33,585 nt of DNA. Origin: an uncultured Clostridium sp. Lineage in GTDB: Bacteria > Bacillota > Clostridia > Lachnospirales > Lachnospiraceae. The DNA lies in NCBI RefSeq assembly GCF_900547735.1, contig NZ_URHZ01000063.1, forward strand, positions 1 through 33,585. Direction: 5' to 3'. Of the stretch, positions 33,482 to 33,585 are shown piece by piece. The translations under genes and the position numbers were made by a program. Under the pieces are notes generated by a model. It was not told where the DNA came from and searched no databases. It saw only the letters and a list, made by a program, of their open reading frames with translations. Every line of letters starts with the position of its first letter. Within the stretch, counting starts at the first letter, position 1.

Positions 33482-33585
33482 AGCTTTATAACTTTATAAC
33501 TTTATGACTTTATGACTTTATGACTTTATGGCTTTATGGCTTTATGGCTTTATGGCTTTATGGCTTTATGGCTTTATGGCTTTAT
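33482..33585. repeat. 8-bp tandem repeat, 13 in-phase units, running off the window
   Basis: Units in order: one AGCTTTAT, two AACTTTAT, three GACTTTAT and seven GGCTTTAT, all in the same 8-bp phase to the last base. Degenerate related units extend left to about 33434. No ORF is supported. Confidence 0.9.

Overview
The window looks like a chromosomal segment of a spore-forming Gram-positive anaerobe of the class Clostridia, most likely Lachnospiraceae (Clostridium symbiosum / Enterocloster / Hungatella-like). The basis is strong AGGAGG-type ribosome binding sites, roughly half G+C, a YyaC-type sporulation gene, a Lachnospiraceae-style LysM membrane protein and DUF5711 protein, a hexameric glutamate dehydrogenase and an HD-GYP protein. 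The genus is inference. No tRNA, rRNA, CRISPR, prophage or transposase gene was seen.

Layout. 1-241: half of a dispersed palindromic repeat and the tkt terminator. 242-8688 (minus): transketolase, a DUF5711 beta-propeller-like membrane protein, a pseudo-MPN/TM/LysM protein, yyaC, a coiled-coil membrane protein and a CofE-like (F420 ligase family) protein. The 407-base gap at 3591-3997 holds a 212-bp element with 12-bp inverted ends. The gap at 8689-9117 holds divergent promoter candidates and a hairpin. 9118-11193 (plus): a sigma-54 enhancer-binding regulator with a PrpR_N sensor domain. 11172-22585 (minus): ten co-directional genes. The 421-base gap at 22586-23006 holds a textbook -24/-12 promoter, AT-rich palindromes and the terminator of the next operon. 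23007-25785 (minus): PatB/MalY C-S lyase, a DAACS symporter and an 88-aa protein. 26070-27380 (plus): HD-GYP. 27637-28986 (minus): pgi. The 782-base gap at 28987-29768 holds the pgi promoter, a 261-bp palindromic repeat, a 14-bp tandem repeat and the gdh promoter. 29769-31103 (plus): glutamate dehydrogenase. 31219-33058 (minus): a PadR regulator with two flavodoxin-fold proteins. 33059-33585: a promoter/palindrome, a long hairpin and an 8-bp tandem array running off the end.

The central system is the 11.4-kb block 11172-22585. A lipoprotein peptide-binding protein, two permeases and two ATPases (a Dpp/Opp importer) are followed by a PLP enzyme of the D-cysteine desulfhydrase/ACC deaminase family, a cytosolic transglutaminase-like protein, an M55 D-aminopeptidase (DppA), a second diverged PLP enzyme and an M19 dipeptidase. 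A near-perfect sigma-54 promoter precedes the binding-protein gene, and a sigma-54 activator faces the far end of the operon. I read this as an inducible pathway that imports peptides containing D-amino acids (possibly peptidoglycan-derived or otherwise D-residue/thioether-rich), cleaves them from both ends and deaminates the released D-amino acids to keto acids and ammonia. The substrate is inference.

The window is also rich in non-coding repeats: a 261-bp nested palindrome in two copies, a 25-bp hairpin motif in three copies, a 212-bp inverted-end element, and three pyrimidine-rich tandem arrays with 19-, 14- and 8-bp periods.
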